From positions 1,527,290 through 1,591,289 of the forward strand of contig NZ_SGIU01000001.1 in assembly GCF_004296335.1 (NCBI RefSeq): DNA of 64,000 bases, written 5' to 3'. The position numbers and the translations under genes were made by a program. Shown one piece after another: positions 18,331-27,393 of the stretch. The notes below the pieces were generated by a model that searched no databases, was not told where the DNA came from, and saw only the letters and a list, made by a program, of their open reading frames with translations. The stretch's first letter is position 1. Each line of letters opens with the position of its first letter. Source of the stretch: Flagellimonas allohymeniacidonis. Its GTDB lineage: Bacteria > Bacteroidota > Bacteroidia > Flavobacteriales > Flavobacteriaceae.

Positions 18331-18668
18331 ATTTGCCTTTATTTAATAGTAAAAAAAATAGCATGGAGTGAAGCTAAACAGATAACATGAAATCAATCAA
18401 ATGGAAACAAAAACATGAAGGAAATTCGTTGGTAAACGGAAACAACAGCTAATACCATTCCTTGAAAGGCTGCCTTATGGGATATATTCCCACATCATGT
18501 CTTGGCACAAAAGGCCGTACACCATGTTGGGTCAATTTTAATGCTCAAAGTGTCCTTACCGTATATCGAATTTTCCACAAAATAGGCCTCCCCAATCAAT
18601 TAAAGTAGTAATTTTCTGTCAGTTTGGGCTTAAGCCCAAACACAACAATGTGTTTTAAAAAGAAAGTT
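18331..18668. other. Non-coding stretch before a lipoprotein gene
   Basis: AT-rich DNA without a supported ORF. Its only clear structure is a perfect 20-bp palindrome at 18622-18641 (listed separately). Confidence 0.5.
18622..18641. promoter_or_regulatory. Perfect 20-bp palindrome, possible operator
   Basis: GTTTGGGCTT followed at once by its reverse complement AAGCCCAAAC. It ends 27 bases before the ATG of the lipoprotein at 18669, a position suitable for a dimeric repressor site or a 5'-leader hairpin. Confidence 0.4.
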
Positions 18669-19091
18669 ATGAGAAAAGAAACCTACACAATGGTCATTGT
18701 TGCAGTTCTATCCCTGAATTTGATGTCTTGCAGCAACGATAATGACGATGGCAATGTGGATGAAAAACTCAATGGGACCTATGCCGGCACCTTCACCGTG
18801 GCCTATGCAAATGGAGACACTTTCTCCAACCCCGTTACCGTAAACTTTAGCGGAGACAGCAACTATGAAAGTAGTGCCAACGGTGACCGTTTACCTGCGG
18901 GGGGAAGTGGAACCTATGAAATGGGGAGTTCAAAAATTGATTTCAGCGACACCAACATATGGACCGCAGATTTTGACTGGAACCTTATTTTAAACGGTGA
19001 ATATGATCTTTTAGCAAACGGGAACGAACTTATCATTTCAGTTACCAAAAATAATGTCGGGTCGTACAGGTACGAACTGACAAAAGAGTGA
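18669..19091 (+). CDS. Small lipoprotein of unknown function
   Basis: A 140-residue protein starting at MRKETYTM, with a signal peptide ending in lipobox LMSC (Cys21) and an acidic Asn/Asp linker (SNDNDDGNVDE). The mature part is a small beta-sandwich-like domain (LNGTYAGTFTVAYANGD..., GSGTYEMGSSKIDFSDTN) reminiscent of lipocalin-like flavobacterial lipoproteins. The ATG at 18669 is chosen over the upstream in-frame start at 18624 because it opens the signal peptide. The substrate is unknown. Confidence 0.65.
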   Translation: MRKETYTMVIVAVLSLNLMSCSNDNDDGNVDEKLNGTYAGTFTVAYANGDTFSNPVTVNFSGDSNYESSANGDRLPAGGSGTYEMGSSKIDFSDTNIWTADFDWNLILNGEYDLLANGNELIISVTKNNVGSYRYELTKE

Positions 19092-19257
19092 ATGCCATTG
19101 GCAATACAGGGATGGCACCAAGTAACCAAAACCTCATTTTAACCTAGCCAAACCTCTTCGATGTTATGGTCGCCATCCATTCAGGGGGTTCCGGAAGTAA
19201 TGGGATTGAGCACCACGGTCAATGCGGTAAATGGCTTGTTTCCTTGAATGGTCAACA

Positions 19258-21675
19258 CTAATAGACCCTCTTTTTTTCCTCTTCCGAGCCGGATTTGGGG
19301 ATTGCATCTACCCGCTTTTTGGACCGGTTGAGCCTGTAATTCATGCTAAAGGACAACACCCTGCCCTCAAAAAAGTACTGCCAGTCCAATACGGCATTGT
19401 TTTCAGGAAAGACACTTCGTGTTGCAAAATAGGAGCGGTCGTTTGTATCAAAAATATCCCTAAATGCAAGGGCAATGCTGAACCGATCATTAAAAGAATA
19501 CTTACCGCCAAGATTAAGGCTCCAGGTGGTCGGTATGGTGCCCAGCCCTGCATACCGCTCCGAATTCAGGGTAAAACTGGCATCCGCCTGAAACCTATCG
19601 TTCAATCGATATTGAACCGAACTGTTCAGGAGTGCGTACGTGCCCCTATTGACCAAAACCTGTCCCTTGTATTTTGGACGCTCTTCCTGCCAAATTCCGG
19701 TCAGCGAGGTCTGCCATCTCAGATTATTGGAGAAATCTATTGGAACAAAAAGGGTGAGGCCCATGTTTTTCCTTCCCTTCATTTGCTGTGGAATCAGGGT
19801 GGTAAACTCAAAATCTTCCGAAAATGAGGGTTGCCCCCATACGTAGGGGTTGGTTTCGCTGGAAAAATAGAGTGACGCACTGGCCTTTTTGTATTTATAC
19901 TCCAGGGTCAACGTCTTGCTCAGCACAGGCTTTATCTCTGGATTTCCAATGAGTATGGTATTGGAATCAAAATAAAAGAAGGAGGGGAACAATGTAAAGA
20001 AGTTAGGGCGTTCAATACGTTCCCCATAGAGCAGACCAATTGAATTCTTTTCGTCGAGGGTATAGTTCAGGGTCACTGATGGAAAGAACACCCCTACTCC
20101 CAGAATTTTCTTTTTGACATTGCCGGGAAGGGTAAGCGATGAATTTCCATAGGCATAGCGCTCACCAAAATTAAGGTCAAATCCATCGGCAAATTTGAAG
20201 TTCAGGTTCACATAGGCCGAAAAAAAATGTTCATTCAATATACCAAAGTTGTTCGAATCAGGAACTATAGTAGTATTGCCTGTTACCTGGTTCACCACTT
20301 CCGAGGTATTGTCAAATCTTGACCAACTCGATTTTATCCCTGCTTCAAGTTTTGTGTCATTGAACAGTTTTCCATTGATATCCAACTTGGCCACATGGAA
20401 ATCAACTTTGGTTTGGGCCGAGGACAAGAACTCGCTGAAGTCCAAATCTAGGCCCTGTCTTAGCTGTAAGTCATAAAAAGCATCATTATTGTTTTTGTAG
20501 TTCAGGAAGTCATAATCGACCCGAAGGGTCGTTTCTTCATTAAACTGATATTTAAAATTAGAGTACAACAAGAGATGCTTCCAATTATTTTTTTCCGAAG
20601 TGGCTATTTCCTCCGATCGGATCAAATCGTCATTGGAAAACCCAAAGCTTTCGGTTCTGGCATCCATAATCCAATCATTGGCCCCCAAATCCATTCGCAG
20701 GCCTAGGGACGCCTTTTCGGAGAGGCCAATATTGGCCCCCAAATCAATTTTGTGCAATCCGGTATAGACCTGGCGATCACTGTACTGTTGCGATGACCTA
20801 TTGACATCGTTTATGTTATAGCTTTTAAAAATCCGGGAGGGTTCCTCCCTGTAATTGTTATTTGTGGTTATGGAGGCATAAAGGGTAAATCCATTTTTGG
20901 AGTAAGCGCCGTTGAATCCCCCTATATACTTGGTATTACTGCCATAACCCAGAGATGCTTCAACCGTCCCACGGTACCCTTCGTGCCCCCCCTTATCCTT
21001 GGAAACGATATTGATGACCCCACCGGAGCCTTCGGCGTCATAATGGGCCGGAGGATTGGTAATCAATTCAATGCTCTTCACTTCGGTGGTCGTCAATCCG
21101 TTGAGCAATTGGACAAGTGCCGCTCCATCCATAACGGACCTTTTTCCATCGATATAGACGGCAACACCCCCTCTACCGTTCATGGAGATTTTTCCGGATG
21201 CGCGATCCAATAATACCCCGGGTAGGGTTTCAATGACCCTGAGCATGGAAGATCCCGCATTCATCGAATTATTCCCTACATGGACCACGGTCCTGTCCGA
21301 CAATTTTTCCATTGAGGTCTTCATGCCGGTAATTACGATTTCATCCAGCGCCATATTATCTGCTAACAGGGTAATCTTTTCCTGAAGTCGAACGTCCTTG
21401 TTCCGAACCTCGATCACAGGGCCAATATATTCCTGAAATCCCAAGTAACTGATCTTTAGCAAAAACTTACCGCTGTTGGGCACCCCTACCCGGAAAGCCC
21501 CAAATTCATCAGAAGTCGTACCCGACACCATGGCACTGTCCAACTCCTTCAAAAGAACAATATTGGCAAAGCTTATGGGAGTTGCACTTTCATCCTGCAA
21601 CATTCCTGATATCTCGAATTGTGCATAGGTTTTACTTCCGATCACAAGTAGTACAATAATTATCAAATATTTCAT
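19258..21675 (-). CDS. TonB-dependent receptor-like outer-membrane beta-barrel protein (second copy)
   Basis: An 805-residue protein starting at MKYLIIIVLLVIGSK (ATG 21675). It has a signal peptide, a carboxypeptidase-regulatory-like domain (about 20-105, FEISGMLQDESATPISFANI), a plug (about 120-230: VIETLPGVLLDRASGKI, GGVAVYIDGKRSVMDG, AEGSGGVINIVSKD) and a large barrel. It shares its layout with the protein at 9433-11832. The C-terminal tail after the last strand is again basic and soluble (RLNRSKKRVDAIPKSGSEE). The ligand is unknown, and no SusD-type partner adjoins it. Confidence 0.85.
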   Translation of the reverse strand: MKYLIIIVLLVIGSKTYAQFEISGMLQDESATPISFANIVLLKELDSAMVSGTTSDEFGAFRVGVPNSGKFLLKISYLGFQEYIGPVIEVRNKDVRLQEKITLLADNMALDEIVITGMKTSMEKLSDRTVVHVGNNSMNAGSSMLRVIETLPGVLLDRASGKISMNGRGGVAVYIDGKRSVMDGAALVQLLNGLTTTEVKSIELITNPPAHYDAEGSGGVINIVSKDKGGHEGYRGTVEASLGYGSNTKYIGGFNGAYSKNGFTLYASITTNNNYREEPSRIFKSYNINDVNRSSQQYSDRQVYTGLHKIDLGANIGLSEKASLGLRMDLGANDWIMDARTESFGFSNDDLIRSEEIATSEKNNWKHLLLYSNFKYQFNEETTLRVDYDFLNYKNNNDAFYDLQLRQGLDLDFSEFLSSAQTKVDFHVAKLDINGKLFNDTKLEAGIKSSWSRFDNTSEVVNQVTGNTTIVPDSNNFGILNEHFFSAYVNLNFKFADGFDLNFGERYAYGNSSLTLPGNVKKKILGVGVFFPSVTLNYTLDEKNSIGLLYGERIERPNFFTLFPSFFYFDSNTILIGNPEIKPVLSKTLTLEYKYKKASASLYFSSETNPYVWGQPSFSEDFEFTTLIPQQMKGRKNMGLTLFVPIDFSNNLRWQTSLTGIWQEERPKYKGQVLVNRGTYALLNSSVQYRLNDRFQADASFTLNSERYAGLGTIPTTWSLNLGGKYSFNDRFSIALAFRDIFDTNDRSYFATRSVFPENNAVLDWQYFFEGRVLSFSMNYRLNRSKKRVDAIPKSGSEEEKKRVY

Positions 21676-22455
21676 ATTGATTTGCACGATTTTATCTTAA
21701 TACAGTCTAGAAATCTTATTTCAATGGGACAATCCAGGCATCGGAACTCCATGCACAGGCACTGTCAATTGTCAGATTTTGGTGGTGGAATGCGGCCGCG
21801 GCAGTCCTCTTTATCCTCATGTTCTTCAAGATGTTTGAACCCATTTTGTGGGGATGAACCCAAAAAGCTGTTTATCGTCTTCGCTCTTTGCGAAGACCGA
21901 CCTCCTTGGATTGGTCACAACGGCCGTTCGCTGGCCATACCTTTTGGACACCCTGGTCCAAAACCATGTCCAAGTTGCGCCTGCAATTACATCGCTTTTC
22001 CATGATTGTTCCAACAATCCCTGAAAAGCGGCCAAAGCCACAATCATTCAGCGAGCTTGAACACAGTACATTGTTGGACTTTTGAGCAATTCCCATAACC
22101 ATAACCCGATTCAAATTTATCTGTCCCAGATCTCATCCAAATCAGGGGTATCACCCATATTTAATGCCATGCCACCTATTTTGCACGGCAGTCATAGAAT
22201 TTTGTCCAAAGGAGGATGGGATCAAAAATGGAGCATGGGGTCATAAGATAGTTTAGGCTATGTCCCTAGGTTTTTTGATTTTTATGCATAGGTCCTGGGC
22301 CAAAAGGCTTAAGAACGAACCATGAAATAGGGTGCCTGCATACCATTGTTTTTGCTTTGGGCATTGCACAGTTGAAAATTGGACCCAGCCAATCAGGAAA
22401 GTATTCTGATTAAATGCTAATTTCAACAACTCAAATCAAATGTTCAAAGTGAAAT
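21676..22455. other. 780-base gap, no supported gene
   Basis: Only short overlapping ORFs. One start-less frame (21711-21857, plus strand) encodes a hydrophobic stretch (AAAAVLFILMFFKMFEPIL) and could be the tail of a decayed membrane gene or chance. No hairpin or tRNA was recognised. Confidence 0.4.
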
Positions 22456-22866
22456 ATGGAATTGGAATTGAATACGGTACAAAAGCCCGAAGTGGACGAA
22501 TTATTGGTCATTTTCCTACAGACCGGTTGGGCGAAGAACAGAAATAGGTTGGACATACAGCGACTCATAGATCAAATGGAGCATTTTGTAACCGTTAGAC
22601 ATGGTAGTCAGCTTGTAGGCTTTGGAAGGGCAATTTCCGATGGGGTTTATCGAGCATTGATTGAAGATATAATTGTTCATGAGAAATTTAGGGGCAAAGG
22701 AATTGGAGGCAAACTGGTGTTGGCACTGCTTGCTCAAATACAGTCGGTAGAAGAAATAATCCTTCATACCGAAACCCATTTAATGGAGTTTTATCAAGAT
22801 TTGGGCTTCCGTGCCAATGATTGTCTCACCATGAATATCCGAAACTGGGCTGAACAAAAGACCTGA
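22456..22866 (+). CDS. GNAT-family N-acetyltransferase
   Basis: A 136-residue enzyme with the acetyl-CoA pyrophosphate-binding loop RGKGIG (79-84) after strand IEDIIVHEKF, and the C-terminal FYQDLGFRANDCLTM typical of GNAT motif B. It transfers an acetyl group from acetyl-CoA to an amine; the substrate is unknown. It is a lone gene between two gaps. Confidence 0.8.
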   Translation: MELELNTVQKPEVDELLVIFLQTGWAKNRNRLDIQRLIDQMEHFVTVRHGSQLVGFGRAISDGVYRALIEDIIVHEKFRGKGIGGKLVLALLAQIQSVEEIILHTETHLMEFYQDLGFRANDCLTMNIRNWAEQKT

Positions 22867-23195
22867 TTTGAGAAATTCCATCTTCATCGGCGATTCCTGG
22901 TTGAATACGTCCCTCTGCGTGGTCTATCATATGGCAACATTGAGCAATGTGATGTTTTTGTTTCATTGACCAAACACCAGTCCATGTCCTTGACATTTTT
23001 AGGCTCCATGCCGTTCCACAATGGATTGCATTCATAATTCAACTTTCCCGTCCAAATGTTGGGAGCCTGAGGGTAACTGTCTTGACTAAAGCAACAGAAA
23101 AATTTGGAGTTCAACACTATCGATCATTGCAACATGTTGCGTCTTACAAATACCGGGACAGCTATGTGTACTCCCATTGGAGGTTTGACCATAGG
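22867..23195. other. 329-base gap, no supported gene
   Basis: The minus strand shows two short frames (22826-23035 and 22884-23117) in different registers with no recognisable motif. I see no clear regulatory structure. Confidence 0.35.
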
Positions 23196-24050
23196 TCAGC
23201 TCAATTGAATTTGACGGGCCAATATGGGCCAAAGAGTTTCGCCTTTCCTTTCTTTGAAGATTCCGAAATGACCAATATGCCCTACTTGGTAATCCTGATC
23301 ACGTATATGAACGTGTTTACGCTTCTTGGATCCAAACCATCCGGCCAAGCATGCTACGGAGGCAATTGGGGCAAATGCATCCCGTTCCATGCTGAACACC
23401 AACAACTCGGCCTCAATTTCCTTATAAAAACAATGGCTTTGGGGAACATCGTCCAAAATATAATTTGGCAGGGTGCACCAATACCTCCATTGGAGGGCCA
23501 TCCGCTTGGGCAAATTCTCCATACCCAAAATATGCTTACTGGGGAAATAGCCGAATAGGCTGGTCAAGGTGGGCAACAGCAGATACCAATTAAACAACAT
23601 TTTCGCTCTTGAAAGGCCCGTCCAGAATTTCCAATAGCCGCATTGGGCTCCGATGAGGACGATGCAACTGGCCTTTCTGGCCGTGGGGGCCAAACCAATA
23701 AGCTGTCCACCAATGCTATGCCCTAGAATACACAGCCTTCCATCGGAATTTGTAGCCCTTACGAAAGAAAGGACCCCTTCCAGATCCGCACTTCCCCACT
23801 CTTGGGCATTGCATCTTACTTGGGCAATCGGACTTCGTAACGACTCCCCAATCCCCAAGTAATCAAAGGTGAGCACCCACATGCCCTTCTCTGCCATATA
23901 ACTTGCAAAGGCGCTATAAAAGGACTGTTTGACCCCTGTGGCAGGAACAATCACCAAAATATCCTTACAGTTTTGTTGGCCATAGCCCGTGGCCACAATC
24001 ACATGTCCCAGATTTGTTGTCACCTCCAACTTTGTCATACTATCAATCAC
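23196..24050 (-). CDS. Alpha/beta-fold hydrolase
   Basis: A 284-residue serine hydrolase. The nucleophile elbow GHSIGG places Ser112. A likely acid is Asp224 in FSMERDAFAP, and a likely base is His258 or His261 in QVGHIGHFG. The pattern FDYLGIGES before the elbow is typical of the family. It is probably cytoplasmic, as no signal peptide is seen. It is divergent from the Crp-family regulator with a 382-base gap. The substrate is unknown (esterase or thioesterase possible). Confidence 0.75.
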   Translation of the reverse strand: MIDSMTKLEVTTNLGHVIVATGYGQQNCKDILVIVPATGVKQSFYSAFASYMAEKGMWVLTFDYLGIGESLRSPIAQVRCNAQEWGSADLEGVLSFVRATNSDGRLCILGHSIGGQLIGLAPTARKASCIVLIGAQCGYWKFWTGLSRAKMLFNWYLLLPTLTSLFGYFPSKHILGMENLPKRMALQWRYWCTLPNYILDDVPQSHCFYKEIEAELLVFSMERDAFAPIASVACLAGWFGSKKRKHVHIRDQDYQVGHIGHFGIFKERKGETLWPILARQIQLS

Positions 24051-24432
24051 CTAAGTTGAATAAAACTAGCCATAATCTGCTGAAGTTTCCTACCGCCCAA
24101 TATCCCCATAGCACCATTCAATAGGATTATACCCCCATCCATTTCCTAAACCATCGGATATCCAATCCTTCATACTGTTTTTAGCCAAGGTCTTTACATG
24201 AAGTTTTTGGCCATTGCATCCAAGCAAACCAAAAATGTCCATATTCAATACCTTTTTCTTGGGAATCCGTTTTTACCTTTGGGGCGTCATTCCCTCCCAG
24301 CCCCTCTGCATTCCACCCTTGAAATTTTCCGAAGAGTAAATTCACCAAATCCGAACTGAGGCAATTTGAAAAACAGCTTAAAAAATCCTTTACAGTAGTT
24401 AACTTTGTAAAAGAAGTAATCTCGATGCGCCT
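24051..24432. other. 382-base intergenic region between hydrolase and Crp-type regulator
   Basis: Divergent promoter region. The exact -7 box TAACTTTG at 24400-24407 points toward the regulator. No ORF is supported; the long minus-strand frame 24181-24549 runs antisense into the regulator gene. Confidence 0.4.
24400..24407 (+). promoter_or_regulatory. -7 promoter box of the Crp-family gene
   Basis: TAACTTTG fits TAnnTTTG and would start transcription about 20 bases before the ATG at 24433. The -33 element is not clear. Confidence 0.4.
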
Positions 24433-24996
24433 ATGTCCATTATCGGTTATTACCAAAAATACAATCCTGGAAAATCCAAGCAAGACTTTCCCCTTACCAT
24501 TCATCAGGAGATCTTCAAAAAGGGGGATATCATATTGGACTACATGCAACCGGTGACCAAAATGTATTATCTCGTTGACGGTTTGGTCGAATTCAATACA
24601 CTTTCCAAAGACGAGGAAAAAATTATTGATTTCTTTTTCAAGGATAATTTTTTTTCTGCGTATTCCTCATTTCTCCAAGGCGAACCTTCCAATATCAGGA
24701 TAAAGGCACTAAAGGCCTGTAAGGTGGAATACTTCTTCATGAACGAATTGGTACAGGCACTGGACCATTCCCTTGAACTTAACCAATTGGCCCGTATCGA
24801 AACGGAAAAGCTCTTTATCAAGCGTATTCGTCGCGAAAAGGATCTATTGTCCAAATCGGCAGAAACGAGATACCTGGAAATGGTTGCGGAAAATCCTGAA
24901 ATCATCAAAAACATTCCCGTCAATAAAATTGCAAAATATCTTGGAATCCATCCCGAAAGCCTCAGCCGGATAAGAAAAAACATAAAATCCCAATAG
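24433..24996 (+). CDS. Crp/Fnr-family transcriptional regulator
   Basis: A 187-residue protein. The N-terminal cyclic-nucleotide-binding-like beta roll (residues about 20-120: GDIILDYMQPVTKMYYLVDGLVEF) is followed by a long dimerisation helix and a C-terminal helix-turn-helix (IPVNKIAKYLGIHPESLSRI, about 162-181). The residues that bind cAMP in E. coli Crp are not evident, so the ligand is unknown. This short type is common in Bacteroidota and usually acts on adjacent genes. Candidate targets here are the DinB-like gene and the hydrolase-lyase-decarboxylase operon downstream. Confidence 0.85.
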   Translation: MSIIGYYQKYNPGKSKQDFPLTIHQEIFKKGDIILDYMQPVTKMYYLVDGLVEFNTLSKDEEKIIDFFFKDNFFSAYSSFLQGEPSNIRIKALKACKVEYFFMNELVQALDHSLELNQLARIETEKLFIKRIRREKDLLSKSAETRYLEMVAENPEIIKNIPVNKIAKYLGIHPESLSRIRKNIKSQ

Positions 24997-25145
24997 CTCT
25001 TTGCATTATCCAACATATGTCAATCCTGTTTTGGCACATTTCGTGTAGTTTGCCTTCAATTTGGCGGCCCGAACTCTCAAAATTTGCAGATTGGTCCGCT
25101 CCAAAACCTTCAAATTCCCAAATTGACCAAAGAACGGTAAGTGTT

Positions 25146-25644
25146 ATGAATGAAAAAGAACGTAAAGCGCTGAATGCATTAAACAGCACCATTAAAGCGT
25201 TTCACCAGTTAATCGATTCCTTGACAGCGCAACAGTTGGCCACAAAATCCAAACGGTCCAAAAGAACAGTTCAAGGTATACTTGCCCATATTTTAATTGC
25301 AACACAATATGCTTATCCCCTACTTCTAAAAAAAGCAAAAAAACAAAAACCCACACCAGCCTTTTTTGGAACCCGAATGGGCCATTACCTTTCCTATAGG
25401 CATTCAGAGTTCATAGGTTCCAGAATGGATAGGGAAGCACTTCACTTTGCGTTTGATAGGGCCAATTGGCATTTGGAAAAAGCCATGCCGAAAATAAAGG
25501 ACCATGAGTGGCAACTAAAAACCACATTGCCCAAGCAAACCAATCGCACACTCACCGTTCTGGAAATTTTCACTTTTTCAGGTACCTCAGCATTTTCAGG
25601 TGCATCAGGACGAAATATGGGATACCATAGGGGAGCGACCTTGA
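25146..25644 (+). pseudogene. DinB-like gene with a one-base frameshift in a T5 run
   Basis: From ATG 25146 (MNEKERKALNALNSTIKAFH...) the frame gives a DinB-like four-helix protein up to LTVLEIFTF. After the run of five T at 25574-25578 the reading frame continues as SGTSAFSGASG... to 25685, which looks non-native. If one T is removed the continuation reads FTFQVPQHFQVHQDEIWDTI and stops at 25642-25644. That segment has the HFxxHxxQ/E-I pattern expected at the end of DinB-like proteins. Either the gene is broken by a 1-bp insertion or the assembly has a homopolymer error. DinB-fold proteins are often metal-dependent thiol transferases; the role here is unknown. Confidence 0.75.
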
Positions 25645-25869
25645 TACATTTGTGCCTTCCCGATCAATTTGATCCTATTTGGTGAATGCTAAAATTTCCT
25701 AACATATATCAAGGAAAATCGCTATGATTATTACGTGATTTGTATGGTCTCTCGATTTCCAATAAACCCTTTCTCTTGGAGGTTGCATTCGAAATCCAAA
25801 AAATCGAGGGATGGCAAAGGACCAAGTATTAGGGATCATCAAAATCCCAATGTGCCTTGACCAAGGGAT

Positions 25870-25890
25870 TGGTTTCACCCAAAGAAACCA
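25870..25890 (+). promoter_or_regulatory. Short inverted repeat just before the hydrolase start
   Basis: TGGTTTC - ACCCAAA - GAAACCA, ending 12 bases before the ATG at 25903. It could be an operator or a hairpin that covers the ribosome-binding region of the operon's first gene. Confidence 0.35.
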
Positions 25891-25902
25891 TAAAATAGAA
25901 GG

Positions 25903-26781
25903 ATGGCCATGTTGACTTATAACATTAAGCGGAACAACTCGATCAATGCGACCAAAATATTCCAGTTTTTAAAGCGAATATTTTTTGGGCGCTTTATGGT
26001 CCTATGGAAAAACCCCTTGTCCCAAGATAAAATGAAAGCTTGGAACGAGGCACTGGTCCACAGTGCATCAGGTGCCATGATAAAGATCTTTTATTCCAAG
26101 CCAAGAACAGTGCCCCGACCCAAAGGCATCATGGTTTTGGGCCACCCCATGGGCAAGGAAGCCAAAGGATATTTCATCAAAAGGGGACATACGGACATAC
26201 TTATTGAAAACGGCTATCATGTCACTGTATTCGATTTTAACGGTTTTGGTCAGAGTTCAATGGGAAGCTTTGCGTTCCATGAAGATATTCTGGCCGTTGG
26301 CGCTTTCATTCGACAGATCTATCCCGGTTTGCCCATTGGTTATCATGGAATCTCCCTGGGCGGACAATCCGGAATTCTAGCCTTGGCAAGGAACCGAAAT
26401 ATTTTTGATTTCGCGATTATTGAGGCAACCACAACCACCCTTTATGAATTTTGGCGACATTATCCCTTACAGTATCTCCTGTTAAGCGCGGGAAAATTCA
26501 TTCTGCCCAAAAGCGCAAAGGGATATAATTTCATCAAAAGATCCAGCGATATCAAGGATGTCAAGGACTTTCTGATGGTTTATTCCCTAGATGATAAATA
26601 CACCCCTGTCAAAATGGCCAAGAAATACCAACAGCACATCTCCGGCTCCGTGGAGATTTGGGTTGCCAAATCCGGAGGTCATGCGGAAATAGCCAAATCC
26701 TCGCACAATAAGGAATATTTTAAGCACATAGTGCAGTTCATTGACACCTCAATCGAAAAATCCAAATGGAACCAAGAATAA
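25903..26781 (+). CDS. Alpha/beta-fold hydrolase, first gene of the lyase operon
   Basis: A 292-residue hydrolase. The oxyanion-region motif LGHPMGKEAKG lies at 79-89, the nucleophile elbow GISLGG has Ser151, the likely acid is Asp230 or Asp231 (YSLDDKYTP) and the likely base is His260 (SGGHAEI). The N-terminal 35 residues (LKRIFFGRFMVLWKN) are basic and hydrophobic and may attach it to the membrane. It overlaps the next gene by 16 bases, so the two are translationally coupled and the four genes to 29585 form one probable operon. It is a different family branch from the hydrolase at 23196. The substrate is unknown; cleavage of a phenolic ester or thioester would fit the neighbours but is inference. 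Confidence 0.75.
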   Translation: MAMLTYNIKRNNSINATKIFQFLKRIFFGRFMVLWKNPLSQDKMKAWNEALVHSASGAMIKIFYSKPRTVPRPKGIMVLGHPMGKEAKGYFIKRGHTDILIENGYHVTVFDFNGFGQSSMGSFAFHEDILAVGAFIRQIYPGLPIGYHGISLGGQSGILALARNRNIFDFAIIEATTTTLYEFWRHYPLQYLLLSAGKFILPKSAKGYNFIKRSSDIKDVKDFLMVYSLDDKYTPVKMAKKYQQHISGSVEIWVAKSGGHAEIAKSSHNKEYFKHIVQFIDTSIEKSKWNQE

Positions 26782-27311
26782 AAGCTCTAGAAAAACCACC
26801 TGGATTATGGGCGACCCTAATTTATGGAATCCTAAGAAAACAGTATGGCAAAGTATTGATGCCCGCAAAGGTCATATACAGTCGCTATCCAAAAATAGCC
26901 TTCCTGGTCAAAAAAATATATTCGACTGAACGTTCGTTCAAACATACTTCTGAAGAACAACGAAGTGACATCCAAAAATTGGTCGCCAGTTTGAACGGTT
27001 GTGCATTCTGTCAAGATCTGATCGCAAAAAATGAAAAAAACAAAATCAACCGCACACAAGCATCCAATAAAGAATATTCATTTGGTGACACTACATCGCT
27101 CAGTTTTGACAAAGAACGGGCCATCTACCAATATGTAACGGAAATGACGCAGCATATTACAGTAAGTGACAAAACCTATACTACTTTAAAAACCCATTGC
27201 TCCGATGAGGAGATCATTGAAATAACGTTTACCGCCTCTTCCGAAAACTTTTTAAATCGATTGATCAAGCCTTTGAACATAGGCTCTGACCAGCTGTGCA
27301 GTTTGCCATAA
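26766..27311 (+). CDS. Carboxymuconolactone decarboxylase/AhpD-like protein
   Basis: A 181-residue helical protein. LNGCAFCQDLIAKN (Cys79 and Cys82) matches the CxxC helix of the AhpD/CMD fold, and the surrounding helices fit. The His four residues after the second Cys, part of the AhpD proton relay (CxxCxxxH), is replaced (Ile86), so classic peroxidase-reductase chemistry is doubtful. It overlaps the hydrolase gene and precedes the lyase by 82 bases. It may be a redox helper or a gamma-carboxymuconolactone-type enzyme; the role is not decided by sequence. Confidence 0.7.
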   Translation: MEPRIKALEKPPGLWATLIYGILRKQYGKVLMPAKVIYSRYPKIAFLVKKIYSTERSFKHTSEEQRSDIQKLVASLNGCAFCQDLIAKNEKNKINRTQASNKEYSFGDTTSLSFDKERAIYQYVTEMTQHITVSDKTYTTLKTHCSDEEIIEITFTASSENFLNRLIKPLNIGSDQLCSLP

Positions 27312-27393
27312 TCAATCATATTCCATCCCAGAAACTATTAGATAATCCCATGCTAAAGGACTGCCTTTGGCAAAATCCCAAATAAATAATATC

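Noticed and set aside
19231..19827. 198-codon plus-strand ORF
   Set aside because: Entirely antisense to the TonB-type barrel gene; no start context or domain.
21711..21857. Hydrophobic start-less frame (AAAAVLFILMFFKMFEPIL)
   Set aside because: No start codon, no homology recognised; listed only as part of the gap.
23082..23558. 158-codon plus-strand ORF
   Set aside because: Mostly antisense to the alpha/beta hydrolase at 23196-24050; no recognisable motif.
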